Source of the DNA: Pseudonocardiaceae bacterium
GTDB taxonomy: Bacteria > Actinomycetota > Actinomycetes > Mycobacteriales > Pseudonocardiaceae
Reading direction: 5' to 3'
Assembly: GCA_025924655.1 (NCBI GenBank)
Contig: JAICHZ010000002.1
Span: 1-42,097 of the forward strand
Length of the DNA: 42,097 bases
Every line of letters begins with the position of its first letter. Position 1 is the first letter of the stretch. Made by a program: the position numbers and the translations under genes. A model generated the notes under the pieces. That model did no database searches, had not been told where the DNA came from, and was given only the letters and a program-made list of their open reading frames with translations. Of the stretch, positions 9,189 through 17,417 are shown piece by piece.

Positions 9189-9790
9189 CCTTGACGCAAC
9201 TCGTGCTCTGGCGGCATGGCGAGACGGACTACAACGCGGCACAGCGGATGCAAGGTCAGCTCGACTCGCAGTTGACCGCAACCGGCCTGCGCCAGGCCCG
9301 CCGGGCGGCCCCGTGGCTCGCGGAGCTGAAACCGGACGTGCTCGTGGCCTCTGATCTGTCCCGGGCCGGGGACACCGCAGCGGTGCTCGCGGCCGAGATA
9401 GGGATGCCGCTGAGGATCGACAAGCGGCTTCGGGAAACCCATCTGGGGGCCTGGCAGGGCCTAACCCACGCGGAGGTGGAGGCGCTGCGGCCAGGTGGCG
9501 TCCAGAGCTGGCGGGAGAACCCGCAACTCGCCCCGCCGGGCGGCGAGACCAGGGTGGAAGTGGCCGGACGTGCGGCGCAGGTGGTTGCCGAGCTCGATGC
9601 GGCCGGTCACAGAAGCGCGGTGTTGTGCACCCACGGCGGTCTGATCGCCGGTCTGACGCCGCTGCTGCTCGGCCTGCCGATGTCGGGTTGGACGGTGTTC
9701 GGCGGAATCAGCAACTGTCACTGGACCGTGCTTATTCGCCGGAGTTCTGGCTGGCGGCTGTTTTCCTATAACACTGCCGCTCCCGTGTGA
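9185..9790 (+). CDS. Histidine phosphatase (phosphoglycerate mutase-like; GpgP-type position)
   Basis: 201-residue histidine phosphatase. The phospho-acceptor motif is LWRHGETDYN near residue 8, with the second catalytic His in LCTHGGLIAGL near residue 145, and Glu in RLRETHLGAWQG. In Mycobacterium the gene in this position (after rsfS) encodes glucosyl-3-phosphoglycerate phosphatase GpgP of methylglucose lipopolysaccharide synthesis, so that role is a reasonable guess by synteny; simple phosphoglycerate phosphatase is the alternative. GTG at 9185 overlaps the rsfS stop by four bases. Confidence 0.85.
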   Translation: MTLTQLVLWRHGETDYNAAQRMQGQLDSQLTATGLRQARRAAPWLAELKPDVLVASDLSRAGDTAAVLAAEIGMPLRIDKRLRETHLGAWQGLTHAEVEALRPGGVQSWRENPQLAPPGGETRVEVAGRAAQVVAELDAAGHRSAVLCTHGGLIAGLTPLLLGLPMSGWTVFGGISNCHWTVLIRRSSGWRLFSYNTAAPV

Positions 9791-10647
9791 CCGTGGCCGT
9801 CGCCGTCGTCACCGACTCAACCGCATACTTTCCGGCCGGCCTCGCCGAGCGCCGCGGTATCCGGCAGGTTCCCCTGCACGTCCTGGTCGATGGCCGGCAC
9901 TGGCTCGACGGGGTGCAGCTCGGGCCGGCTGAGCTAGTGGAGGCTCTGGCGCGGCGGGCTTCGGTGAGTACGTCTCGACCGACACCGGGGGAGTTCGAGG
10001 CGGTGTACACCGAAGCGATCAGCGCCGGTGCCGAGGCCATCGTGTCGGTGCACCTGTCCCGCGCGCTGTCCGGCACCTGGGAGTCGGCCAGACTGGCCGC
10101 AGAGCAGGTCGGCCCGAACCGGGTGCGGGTGGTCGATTCCCGATCCACCGGCATGGGTCTGGGCTTCAGTGCACTCGCCGCGGCTGCCGTCGCCGCGGAT
10201 GGCGGTGATCTGGACACCGTGTACGACACCGCTGAGCGGGTGGGCAGCTGCTGCCGGGTTTTCTTCTCCGTGGACACCCTGGAGCATTTGCGCCGTGGCG
10301 GCCGGATCGGTTCGGCAGCCGCGCTGCTGGGCAGCGCCCTGGCGGTCAAGCCGCTGCTGCATGTCGATGCCGGAAAAGTCGTGCCGTTGGAGAAGGTCCG
10401 CACTGCTGGCCGCGCGCGGGCACGACTGGTCGACCTCGCGGTGCAGGCAGCGGGATCTGCCCCGGTCGACCTCGCGGTGCATCACCTCGGCGCCGCCGAG
10501 CGAGCCGCGGACCTGGTCACTCAACTGCAGGCCCGACTCCCGATGCTGTCGGAATGCCTGGTTTCCGAGGTCGGGGCGGCGATTGGTGCGCATGCCGGGC
10601 CCGGAGTGCTCGGTGTGGTCGTACTGCCTGGCGGCCTCAAAGCGTAG
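9787..10647 (+). CDS. DegV family fatty-acid-binding protein
   Basis: 286-residue DegV protein. These bind a fatty acid and, in Firmicutes, serve FakA kinase as FakB; in actinobacteria the role is less defined. N-terminal VVTDSTAYFP, the SRPTPGEF loop and VHLSRALSGTW (ligand headgroup Ser/Thr) are visible, then the HLRRGGRIGSAAALLGS signature and the C-terminal GAAIGAHAGPGVLGVV. GTG at 9787 overlaps the previous stop (GTGA), continuing the rsfS operon. About 290 bases separate it from comEA. Confidence 0.92.
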   Translation: MTVAVAVVTDSTAYFPAGLAERRGIRQVPLHVLVDGRHWLDGVQLGPAELVEALARRASVSTSRPTPGEFEAVYTEAISAGAEAIVSVHLSRALSGTWESARLAAEQVGPNRVRVVDSRSTGMGLGFSALAAAAVAADGGDLDTVYDTAERVGSCCRVFFSVDTLEHLRRGGRIGSAAALLGSALAVKPLLHVDAGKVVPLEKVRTAGRARARLVDLAVQAAGSAPVDLAVHHLGAAERAADLVTQLQARLPMLSECLVSEVGAAIGAHAGPGVLGVVVLPGGLKA

Positions 10648-10784
10648 TTCAGGGCTCACCGATCCACCTGGCTCGCCGCTGACCGACCATCGCCGGAGCG
10701 GGTTTGCTCGACGCCCGAGCGGTTAGGCCGGTGTCCAGGTAGCCGGATCCCTCAACGGCACGAGGGTGGGACCGGTCTGCCAGG

Positions 10785-10931
10785 GTGTCCGATGTGCTGG
10801 CGCTGATCGATCTCGACGGAACATTGGTCGACCGGGATACGCCCGACCGGATAACCGCGACTTATCCCCACCCATCCTGTTATCCACAGCTGATGGACGA
10901 GGCCGTCGAGGTGACGGCGACATCGTCCTAG
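10785..10931 (+). pseudogene. HAD-hydrolase N-terminal remnant
   Basis: A 48-codon frame opens at GTG 10785 and reads VSDVLALIDLDGTLVDRDTP, an excellent HAD motif I (nucleophile and second Asp in DLDGTLVD), then runs without further homology to a TAG at 10929-10931. No cap domain or later HAD motifs can be found in any frame before comEA at 10942. I read this as the beginning of a HAD phosphatase gene whose remainder was lost. A chance match is possible because the piece is short. The frame crosses two DnaA-box-like sequences. Confidence 0.45.
10862..10888 (+). promoter_or_regulatory. Pair of DnaA-box-like sequences upstream of comEA
   Basis: TTATCCCCA (10862-10870) and TTATCCACA (10880-10888) lie in the same orientation 18 bases apart. 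The second is a perfect match to the canonical DnaA box, the first differs at one base. They sit 54 bases before the comEA start. A local regulatory or DnaA-titration role is possible; two boxes without an AT-rich unwinding region or dnaA/dnaN neighbours do not make an origin. Confidence 0.4.
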
Positions 10932-10941
10932 CGTCCCCCCG

Positions 10942-11760
10942 GTGGCCCTGCTTCCAAGCTTCCCCTCAGCCGACAGTGCTGAACCGCAGCGCGTCCGAGA
11001 GCGGTTGGTGGGACTGTGCGGTGCTCCCGGTCCGGCGACCGATCCCGCTGATCCAGACGCCAGGCATGCTGCCGTCGGCGATTCCGTAAACCTACCCAGC
11101 ACCTCGCGAGGCGGCCGGCTGGTCCAGCGGTGGGTGCCCGCGCCGCTGCGGGACGCCCGGTGGGAACCCGGCCGGCCAGCGGCGCTACTCCTTTCCTTGG
11201 TCGCGGCACTGGCCGCGGTGGTCGCTGCGGTGGGGGTGTGGCGGGATCGTCCGGTACCTGAACCGGCTCCGGCCCTGCCGCTGGTCACCGCAGCCGCGGC
11301 GAGAGTTCCGTCGGCACCGCCCGGGGAAGCCCATGAGGTAGTGATCAGTGTGGTTGGCCGGGTCGCCCACCCCGGGTTGATCCGGTTAGCTGACGGCACG
11401 AGGGTGGCTGACGCACTGGCCGCGGTCGGCGGCGCGCTGCCCGGCACTGACCTGATGGGTCTCAACATCGCTCGGCGGCTGTCCGACGGAGAGCAGCTGC
11501 TGGTCGGTGTGGCGCCACCGCCGGGACAGCCGGTTGATAGCCCGGCATCAGGTACTGCCGGCCGGTCTGGGCCGATCGATCTGAACGCGGCGACTCTTGA
11601 GCAGCTTGACGGGCTACCCGGCGTCGGCACGGTCACCGCCCAGCGGATCGTGGACTGGCGCACCGCGCACGGTCACTTCACGTCGGTGGATCAGCTCCGC
11701 GAGGTGAGTGGAATCGGGCAGGCGCGGCTGAATCAGCTTAAGAAGCTGGTGCGGGTGTGA
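10942..11760 (+). CDS. comEA: Competence protein ComEA (SLBB plus helix-hairpin-helix)
   Basis: 272-residue DNA-binding receptor for DNA uptake at the cell surface. A cytoplasmic N-terminus of about 75 residues is followed by one membrane helix (ALLLSLVAALAAVVAAVGVW), a Pro/Ala linker, an SLBB domain (VISVVGRVAHPGLIRLADG, near residues 130-190) and two helix-hairpin-helix motifs at the end (IDLNAATLEQLDGLPGVG and LREVSGIGQARLNQLKKL). The start is GTG at 10942; no strong ribosome site precedes it, and the long N-terminus means a later start cannot be excluded. Its stop overlaps comEC (GTGA), the usual comEA-comEC operon. Confidence 0.92.
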   Translation: MALLPSFPSADSAEPQRVRERLVGLCGAPGPATDPADPDARHAAVGDSVNLPSTSRGGRLVQRWVPAPLRDARWEPGRPAALLLSLVAALAAVVAAVGVWRDRPVPEPAPALPLVTAAAARVPSAPPGEAHEVVISVVGRVAHPGLIRLADGTRVADALAAVGGALPGTDLMGLNIARRLSDGEQLLVGVAPPPGQPVDSPASGTAGRSGPIDLNAATLEQLDGLPGVGTVTAQRIVDWRTAHGHFTSVDQLREVSGIGQARLNQLKKLVRV

Positions 11761-14129
11761 CCGCGGACCCGCTTGCCCCTGTACCAGCGCGGCACGACCT
11801 GCGCCTGGTGCCGGCCGCCCTGATCAGCTGGGCCGTGGTGCTGTCCGGTCTGTACCTAGGGTCCTTCGCCGCGGCCGCCCTCGGCGCAGCGGGCCTGCTT
11901 GTAGCCGCAGCGGCTGCATTGTCTGGCCGTTCCGCAGCGGTCCTCGCGGTAGGCGCAGTGGCCGCCGCTGTGGCACTGGTTGTCGGCACGCAGACCTGGC
12001 AGACCGAACATCACCCGCTGCGGTCAGCCGCGCAACGCGGGTCGGCGGCGACCCTGGTAGTGCACCTGCGCGACGACCCACGAGCGGTCGCCTCCCCGGG
12101 CTACGGCGGCCGGCAACCGCAGGTCCAGCAGGTGGTCATACACGCCGAACTAGAGGCCGCCGTGGTGGCTGGACAGCAGTGGCGCACCGGCGGTCGGGTG
12201 ATTCTGCTGGCACCGGCGCACGGCTGGATCGGCCTGCTACCCGGCCAGCGAGTACGGACCACCGGCCTACTCGCCGCTCCAAGCCGATCCGACCTGACGG
12301 TGGCCGTGCTGCGGGTGCGAGGTGAGCCCGACGTACTGTCGGCGCCATCCGCGGTCCAACGAGTCGCCGAACGGCTGCGGTCTGGGCTGCGCCTCGCCGC
12401 CAGGGCCCTTGACCCGGAGCCGGCCGGCCTTCTCCCTGCGCTGGTAGTCGGCGACACGTCGGCGATGGTGCCCACCGTCGAGGCGGAGTTTCGCGCTGCT
12501 GGGCTCACTCATCTCATCGCCGTGTCCGGCACCAACGTAGCGATCGTGTGCGGAGTCGTCCTCGGGCTCGCCCGGCTGGCCGGGCTGGGCTCACGGACGG
12601 CGGTGATGTTGGCTGCGCTGACCCTGGTCGGGTTTGTGGTGCTCTGCCGCCCGTCGCCGAGCGTGCTGCGCGCCGCCGTGATGGGTGGCGTCATGCTGCT
12701 AGCACTGGTGCTCGGCCGTCGCCGCTCGGCTGTTCCGGCACTGTGCGGCGCTGTCCTTGTCCTGCTACTGGTCGATCCGTCGCTCGGCAACGATCCGGGG
12801 TTCGCGCTATCGGTGCTGGCCACTGGCGCGTTGGTGCTGCTGGCCCCGGGTTGGTCGGCGGCGTTGCGCCGGCATGGGGTGCCAGCGGGAATCGCCGAGG
12901 CGCTTGCGGTGCCCGCCGCTGCTCATGTGATCACCGCGCCGGTGGTGGCAGGCCTGTCCGGTCAGGTGAGCCTGGTGGCGATTCTGACTAATTTGCTGGC
13001 CACCCCTGCGGTGGCGCCGGCGACGGTACTGGGTGTGCTCGCCGCGGTAGCAGCGGCGCTGCACCCGGGTGCCGCTGTTGTCGTGGTGCATCTGGCCGGT
13101 CCGGCGGTGAGCTGGCTCGTGGGGGTCGGTCACCAGGGGGCCGAAGTGCCCGACGGTGTGTTGCGGTGGCCCGACGGGGCATATGGCGCGCTGCTGCTCG
13201 CACTGATCGTCGCGGTGGGACTGCTTGCCATGCGAGCGCACCGGCTGCGAGTTCTTGCAGCCGCCGGGCTGATGGGCGCCCTGCTTGTGCTGGTGCCGAC
13301 GAGGTTCGTATCGCCCGGCTGGCCGGCGGCAGGCTGGATAATGGTGGCCTGCGACGTCGGCCAAGGTGATGCAGTCGTACTGGCCACCGCCGAGCCTGGT
13401 CGGGCGATCCTCGTCGATACGGGGCCTGACCCAGGTCCAGTATCGGCCTGCCTCGACCGCCTCGGCGTCCGGCGCCTTGCCTTGGTCGTCCTGAGCCATT
13501 TGCATGCCGACCACATCGGCGGGCTGGCCGGCGCGCTACGCGGCCGGGCGGTCAGCGCCGTCGCGTTGGGTCCCGGACGAAGCCCCCCGTGGGCGTTGGC
13601 CGAGGTCCTGCGGGTCGCGGCGGTGGCCCGTGTGCCGGTGGTCGCGCTCACCGCAGGGCAGCGGCTGTCCTGGCCCGGTCTTGGTCTCGATGTGCTGGCC
13701 CCACTGCGCGATCCTGCGCCGGTCGGGGATCACCAGGCCGAGGTCGACGGCACCGCGGTGAACAACACCTCGGTTGTGCTGCGGGCGAGCACTCCCGCCG
13801 GTCGAGTATTGCTCACCGGAGACGTCGAGCTCGATGCTCAGGCGGACCTGCTGGTCAACCGGACAGATTTACGGGCCGATGTGCTGAAGGTTCCGCATCA
13901 CGGATCGCGCTTTAACGCCGAGGAGTTCCTTGCCGCGGTTCGACCGCGAGTGGCGATTGTCAGTGTTGGGGCACACAACAGTTATGGTCATCCCAGCCAG
14001 CATGTGCTCGACACACTGGCGGGCAAAGGTGCCGCGGTGCTTCGTACCGACCTCGACGGAGATATCGCGGTGGTGGGCAGCCCCAAGCTTCAGGTAGTCT
14101 CGCGCGGAAATGCGCTGCGCAGCCCCTAA
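11757..14129 (+). CDS. comEC: Competence protein ComEC/Rec2, DNA channel
   Basis: 790-residue polytopic membrane protein thought to form the channel through which single-stranded DNA enters. N-terminal helices and a soluble OB-like part (to about residue 220) precede the competence domain, marked by HLIAVSGTNVAIVCG near residue 255 and many helices to about 500. The C-terminal metallo-beta-lactamase-like domain starts around 520 with ACDVGQGDAVVL; its metal motif is LSHLHADHIGG near residue 580, and KVPHHGSRFN near 715. GTG at 11757 overlaps the comEA stop. The full domain set and intact metal motif suggest a working protein. It ends six bases from the stop of the minus-strand hypothetical gene. 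Confidence 0.93.
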   Translation: MTADPLAPVPARHDLRLVPAALISWAVVLSGLYLGSFAAAALGAAGLLVAAAAALSGRSAAVLAVGAVAAAVALVVGTQTWQTEHHPLRSAAQRGSAATLVVHLRDDPRAVASPGYGGRQPQVQQVVIHAELEAAVVAGQQWRTGGRVILLAPAHGWIGLLPGQRVRTTGLLAAPSRSDLTVAVLRVRGEPDVLSAPSAVQRVAERLRSGLRLAARALDPEPAGLLPALVVGDTSAMVPTVEAEFRAAGLTHLIAVSGTNVAIVCGVVLGLARLAGLGSRTAVMLAALTLVGFVVLCRPSPSVLRAAVMGGVMLLALVLGRRRSAVPALCGAVLVLLLVDPSLGNDPGFALSVLATGALVLLAPGWSAALRRHGVPAGIAEALAVPAAAHVITAPVVAGLSGQVSLVAILTNLLATPAVAPATVLGVLAAVAAALHPGAAVVVVHLAGPAVSWLVGVGHQGAEVPDGVLRWPDGAYGALLLALIVAVGLLAMRAHRLRVLAAAGLMGALLVLVPTRFVSPGWPAAGWIMVACDVGQGDAVVLATAEPGRAILVDTGPDPGPVSACLDRLGVRRLALVVLSHLHADHIGGLAGALRGRAVSAVALGPGRSPPWALAEVLRVAAVARVPVVALTAGQRLSWPGLGLDVLAPLRDPAPVGDHQAEVDGTAVNNTSVVLRASTPAGRVLLTGDVELDAQADLLVNRTDLRADVLKVPHHGSRFNAEEFLAAVRPRVAIVSVGAHNSYGHPSQHVLDTLAGKGAAVLRTDLDGDIAVVGSPKLQVVSRGNALRSP

Positions 14130-14135
14130 CCGGGA

Positions 14136-14681
14136 TTACTGCCCGAGCCCGTTCGTGACATGCAAGACATTGCTCACGACACCACCGATCAGTCCGCTAC
14201 GTTGGGGATCAGCGGCCTGCGGCGCGGCTTTACCGGGATTGCCGAGGCTATAGCTAGCGCCATCGGCACTATGCCTAGGAGTCGTGGGGACTGCGGTAAG
14301 ACTTCCGGAGGCCGCTGGTTTCGCTGAGGCGGCTAGAGCTGTTCGCGCCGGGGCGCTGTGCCGCGGCGCCGCTCGCACCGGCGCGCGCCGCACAGGGAGA
14401 TCCTTCAAGGCCGAACTCCACTGTGGAGTCGCGCCTGGCGTCCACGGCGTAGCCTGACCTGGAGTTGCGGAGCTTGCTGGCGGCGGCTGCACGGGCCTCG
14501 CGACGTGCGGGCTGGCTACGGGCTCGGTTATCGCCGCCGTCTCGTCGACCCCGGTAAGCAATGAACCGCCGTGCATAACGGTGGCGGACAAGGTTACGGC
14601 AGAGCCAGCGAACAGCGCTCCCAAAGTGCGTGCCGTCGGCCTCCAAGGTATGGGTGACGCGGACGAATAGCTGGCGACCAT
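14136..14681 (-). CDS. Hypothetical Pro/Ala/Ser-rich membrane-anchored or secreted protein
   Basis: No family recognised. From ATG 14681 the product is 181 residues: a short basic N-terminus (PWRPTARTLG), one hydrophobic stretch (ALFAGSAVTLSATVMHGGSLL) that could be a signal or anchor, then a long low-complexity Ala/Pro/Ser/Thr-rich region without cysteines and a more hydrophobic Gly/Val tail. An AAGGGAG sits 11 bases before 14681; TTG at 14717 is the alternative start (193 residues). It lies downstream of thrC on the same strand after a 130-base gap and converges with comEC. Codon use is GC-rich as in neighbours, which supports but does not prove that it is coding. Confidence 0.5.
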   Translation of the reverse strand: MVASYSSASPIPWRPTARTLGALFAGSAVTLSATVMHGGSLLTGVDETAAITEPVASPHVARPVQPPPASSATPGQATPWTPGATPQWSSALKDLPVRRAPVRAAPRHSAPARTALAASAKPAASGSLTAVPTTPRHSADGASYSLGNPGKAAPQAADPQRSGLIGGVVSNVLHVTNGLGQ

Positions 14682-14719
14682 CGGTCCAGCAGCTCCCTTT
14701 CGCAGTTCACGGATCAATC

Positions 14720-14740
14720 CACAAGGCCCGACGCCTTGTG
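14720..14740. repeat. Perfect inverted repeat between thrC and the hypothetical gene
   Basis: CACAAGGC-CCGAC-GCCTTGTG: 8-base arms, 5-base loop. It lies 74 bases after the thrC stop on the minus strand and before the hypothetical gene. It could be a thrC terminator stem (no U tract follows) or an operator; a TACAGT hexamer on the minus strand at 14749-14754 would place it just downstream of a possible -10 element. Confidence 0.45.
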
Positions 14741-14813
14741 TCGGCGAGACTGTACCCCGCGTTGCCGACGATTGGTGGGATATACCGCGGGACTTGCGAA
14801 GAATGCGGCCGGA

Positions 14814-16121
14814 TCAGTGTCGGAGGGCCTCGCGGACGGCTTTGGCGTTCGGCGCCACAGTGGCACGTATTCCTAGGTGGGCTTCGACTGCGTCCAAGGT
14901 TTTGAGCCCATCGCCGGTGATGAGCAAAACGGTTTCGCCATCGGGGTCTAGCTGGCCGCATTCGATGAGCTTCTTCGCGCAGGCGACCGTCACCCCGCCA
15001 GCGGTCTCCGCGAAGATCCCTTCAGTACGGGCCAGCAACCGGATACCCTCGACCACTTCTGGGTCGGTGACGTCCTCGATTGCACCTTTGGTACGGCGGA
15101 CGACATCTAACACATACGGGCCGTCGGCGGGCGCACCGATCGCCAGCGAGCGAGCGATGGTGTCCGGCCGGACCGGGATGACCACGTCGCGGCCGGCTTT
15201 GAACGCCGCGGATACTGGTGAACATCCGGTGGCTTGGGCGCCGAACACCCGGTACGGCGCCGGCTGGACCAAGTCCAGCTCGGTGAGTTCGCGAAACCCC
15301 TTGTCCACCTTGGTCAGCTGCGAACCGGATGCGATCGGCACCACGATCTGGTCGGGCAGCCGCCAGCCGAGTTGCTCGGCGACCTCATAAGCCAGCGTCT
15401 TGGAACCCTCGGCGTAATAGGGCCGAACATTGACGTTGACGAACGCCCAGTCCTCGTGCTCGGCGGCCAACTCGGTGGCCAGTCGGTTGACGTCGTCGTA
15501 GGTGCCATCCACCGCGATCAGCGCACCGTCATAGACGGCGGTGGTGAGTACTTTTGCTCGTTCCAGTGAGGCGGGGATGAGCACCACCGATTCCCAGCCG
15601 GCCCGAGCGGCCGCGGCGGCTACGGCGTTGGCAAGGTTGCCGGTGGACGGGCAGGCCAGTACTCGAAACCCGAGTTGCCGAGCGGCGGCCAGCGCCACGG
15701 CCACAACCCGGTCTTTGAAGGAGTGTGTCGGGTTGCCGGTATCGTCTTTGACCCACAGCCGACGGACTCCCAGCGCCTTGGCGAGCCGGTCGGCGCGGAT
15801 CAGTCGGGTCAGTCCGGGTTGGGTGTTCGGGTGTTCGTCGACATCGGCCGGCACTGGCAGCATCCTGCGATAACGCCAGATCGATGGGGGGCCTGATTCG
15901 ATGTCCGAGCGGGTGATGCGCCCGAAGTCGTAAGCAACCTCCAGCGGGCCGAAGCAGTCGGCGCAGGCGAACTCCGCCGCCAGTGGTGTGCTGGATCCAC
16001 ATTCTCGGCACACGAGCTCGCGCGCCGATCCCAGATCTAGTGCAGTGGTGGTCATGGTGTCGATCGGTCCAGTATCGATCGTCGCGGTGTCGATCGAGCG
16101 TGTGTCGAGCGTGCCAGCCAT
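14814..16121 (-). CDS. thrC: Threonine synthase
   Basis: 435-residue PLP enzyme converting O-phosphohomoserine to threonine. An N-terminal zinc-ribbon (CRECG and CADC) is followed by the fold-type II core. The PLP lysine is in NPTHSFKDRVV near residue 132, the phosphate loop in CPSTGNLANAV, and further core segments are IASGSQLTKVDKGF and ETAGGVTVA. ATG at 16121 is chosen because it lies 8-10 bases behind the AGGAG of the SAM riboswitch expression platform. The first 30 residues contain a repeated xIDT motif (SIDT, TIDT, PIDT), and ATG 16055 after it is an alternative start. Divergent from holA. SAM control makes sense because phosphohomoserine and homoserine branch to methionine. Confidence 0.93.
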   Translation of the reverse strand: MAGTLDTRSIDTATIDTGPIDTMTTTALDLGSARELVCRECGSSTPLAAEFACADCFGPLEVAYDFGRITRSDIESGPPSIWRYRRMLPVPADVDEHPNTQPGLTRLIRADRLAKALGVRRLWVKDDTGNPTHSFKDRVVAVALAAARQLGFRVLACPSTGNLANAVAAAAARAGWESVVLIPASLERAKVLTTAVYDGALIAVDGTYDDVNRLATELAAEHEDWAFVNVNVRPYYAEGSKTLAYEVAEQLGWRLPDQIVVPIASGSQLTKVDKGFRELTELDLVQPAPYRVFGAQATGCSPVSAAFKAGRDVVIPVRPDTIARSLAIGAPADGPYVLDVVRRTKGAIEDVTDPEVVEGIRLLARTEGIFAETAGGVTVACAKKLIECGQLDPDGETVLLITGDGLKTLDAVEAHLGIRATVAPNAKAVREALRH

Positions 16122-16131
16122 CGCGAGGTCT

Positions 16132-16270
16132 CTCCTCATCTCTCCCGCACCTGCGGGTCGGAATTGGCACCGTGATCGCAAGCGGCCTCGCGGTATGAGG
16201 ACATGCGCGCGCGCTTGCGTCGGTTGCCGGGGCTTCGTCGGGCCGATCCCTCTGCCCCTCTGGATGAGCG
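16132..16270 (-). ncRNA. SAM-I (S-box) riboswitch upstream of thrC
   Basis: The minus-strand leader carries the S-box core almost letter for letter: the P1 5' strand CTCATC (16268-16263), then AGAGGGGCAGAGGGATCGG and CCCGACGAAGCCCCGGCAACC (written as two pieces around the P2 kink-turn), later GGTGCCAATTCC, a GC-rich P4 hairpin, and the closing P1 3' strand GATGAG (16140-16135). GATGAG runs directly into GAGAG, so the Shine-Dalgarno sequence AGGAG overlaps P1. Known S-box riboswitches close P1 when SAM binds; here that would hide the ribosome site of thrC, predicting translational repression by SAM. No terminator hairpin with a U tract is visible, in line with translational control. Confidence 0.92.
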
Positions 16271-16378
16271 GTATTCGGTTGTACCCTTCACCGTACGTCA
16301 GTCGGTACCGGCTGCGTAGCCGAGTCCACCATGCGGGAGCTGGCGATCGTCGCACCGACCGGTGCGAGGATGGGCGGC

Positions 16379-17356
16379 GTGAACTCCGACCCGGCCCCGC
16401 CCATGCCGCTGCACTTGATCCTCGGCGAGGAGGAGCTGCTCGTCGAGCGGGCCGTGCAGATCGTGGTAGACGCCGCGCGACGGTCCGACCCGCAGGCTGA
16501 AGTGCGTCGCATCCGGGCCACCGATCTGGTGCCCGGCGAACTCGACGAGCTGGTCAGCCCATCGCTGTTCGCCCAAGGGCGGGTGGTGGTCTTAGGCGCC
16601 GCCCACGAAGTGAGCAAAGACATCGCCGAGGCGGTCTTAGACCATGCGCGGCATCTGTCGCAGGCAGCGCAGGGCATCGTGCTGGTCGTCACGCACGCTG
16701 GCGCTGGTCGCGGTAAGGCCCTGGCCGATGGGCTGCGCGCGGCGGGTGGCACGGTCCGCGAATGTCCCCGAATCACCCGTTTCGAGGATCGGGCCGGCTT
16801 CGTACGCGAGGAGGTCCAGCGGGTCGGTGGGCGGATCAGCGCGGGGGCGGTCACCGCATTGCTCGATGCGGTCGGTTCGGACCTGCGGGAGCTCGCCTCG
16901 GCAGCGGCTCAGCTAACCACCGACAGCGCCGGCTCCGTCGACGAGACCGCGGTACGCCGCTATCACCGGGGTCGTGCCGAGGTCACCGGCTTCTCGGTTG
17001 CGGAGAAGGTGATGACCGGAGACCGGGCCGGAGCTCTGGAGACGCTGCGCTGGGCGATGCAGCTGGGCGTACCGCATGTCCTGGTCGCCGATGCGCTGGC
17101 CGACGCGGTGCGCACAGTTGCCCGGGTCAGCGCCTCTGGCCGCACTGACCCGTACCGGCTTGCCAGCGCGTTGGGCATGCCACCGTGGAAAGTCAAAAAG
17201 GCGATGGCGCAGTCCCGCGGCTGGGAGCGCGACGGGCTCGCCCAGGCTATGCAGGTGGTTGCGGCGGTCAACGCCGACGTCAAGGGAGTCGCCGCGGACG
17301 CCGATTATGCACTGGAACGTGCGGTGCTCGCGCTGTGTGCCGCCCGCCGTCGCTGA
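16379..17356 (+). CDS. holA: DNA polymerase III delta subunit
   Basis: 325-residue clamp-loader subunit that opens the sliding clamp. N-terminal PLHLILGEEELLVERAV is the characteristic degenerate Walker region of delta; the central FEDRAGFVREEV and DLRELASAAAQL segments and the C-terminal collar helices (GMPPWKVKKAMAQSRGW) match the family. GTG at 16379 is preferred over ATG at 16331 because it follows GAGGATGG and leaves the usual short N-terminus. The gene order comEC, holA, rpsT is conserved in actinobacteria, here with thrC and the hypothetical gene interposed on the other strand. It converges on rpsT. Confidence 0.9.
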   Translation: MNSDPAPPMPLHLILGEEELLVERAVQIVVDAARRSDPQAEVRRIRATDLVPGELDELVSPSLFAQGRVVVLGAAHEVSKDIAEAVLDHARHLSQAAQGIVLVVTHAGAGRGKALADGLRAAGGTVRECPRITRFEDRAGFVREEVQRVGGRISAGAVTALLDAVGSDLRELASAAAQLTTDSAGSVDETAVRRYHRGRAEVTGFSVAEKVMTGDRAGALETLRWAMQLGVPHVLVADALADAVRTVARVSASGRTDPYRLASALGMPPWKVKKAMAQSRGWERDGLAQAMQVVAAVNADVKGVAADADYALERAVLALCAARRR

Positions 17357-17385
17357 CCGGCGGGTAACCAACCGCCCCGCGTGCA

Positions 17386-17407
17386 GCGGCGGATAGCTGG
17401 CCGCCGC
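17386..17407. terminator. GC-rich hairpin between convergent holA and rpsT
   Basis: GCGGCGG (17386-17392) and CCGCCGC (17401-17407) form a perfect 7-base stem with an 8-base loop. It lies 30 bases past the holA stop and 11 bases past the rpsT stop on the opposite strand, the right place for a bidirectional terminator. No T tract follows on either strand, as is common in actinobacteria. Confidence 0.5.
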
Positions 17408-17417
17408 GCAGTCGGGT

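Noticed and set aside
10862-10888. Chromosomal origin
   Set aside because: Only two DnaA-box-like sites, no AT-rich unwinding element and none of the dnaA/dnaN/gyrB neighbours.
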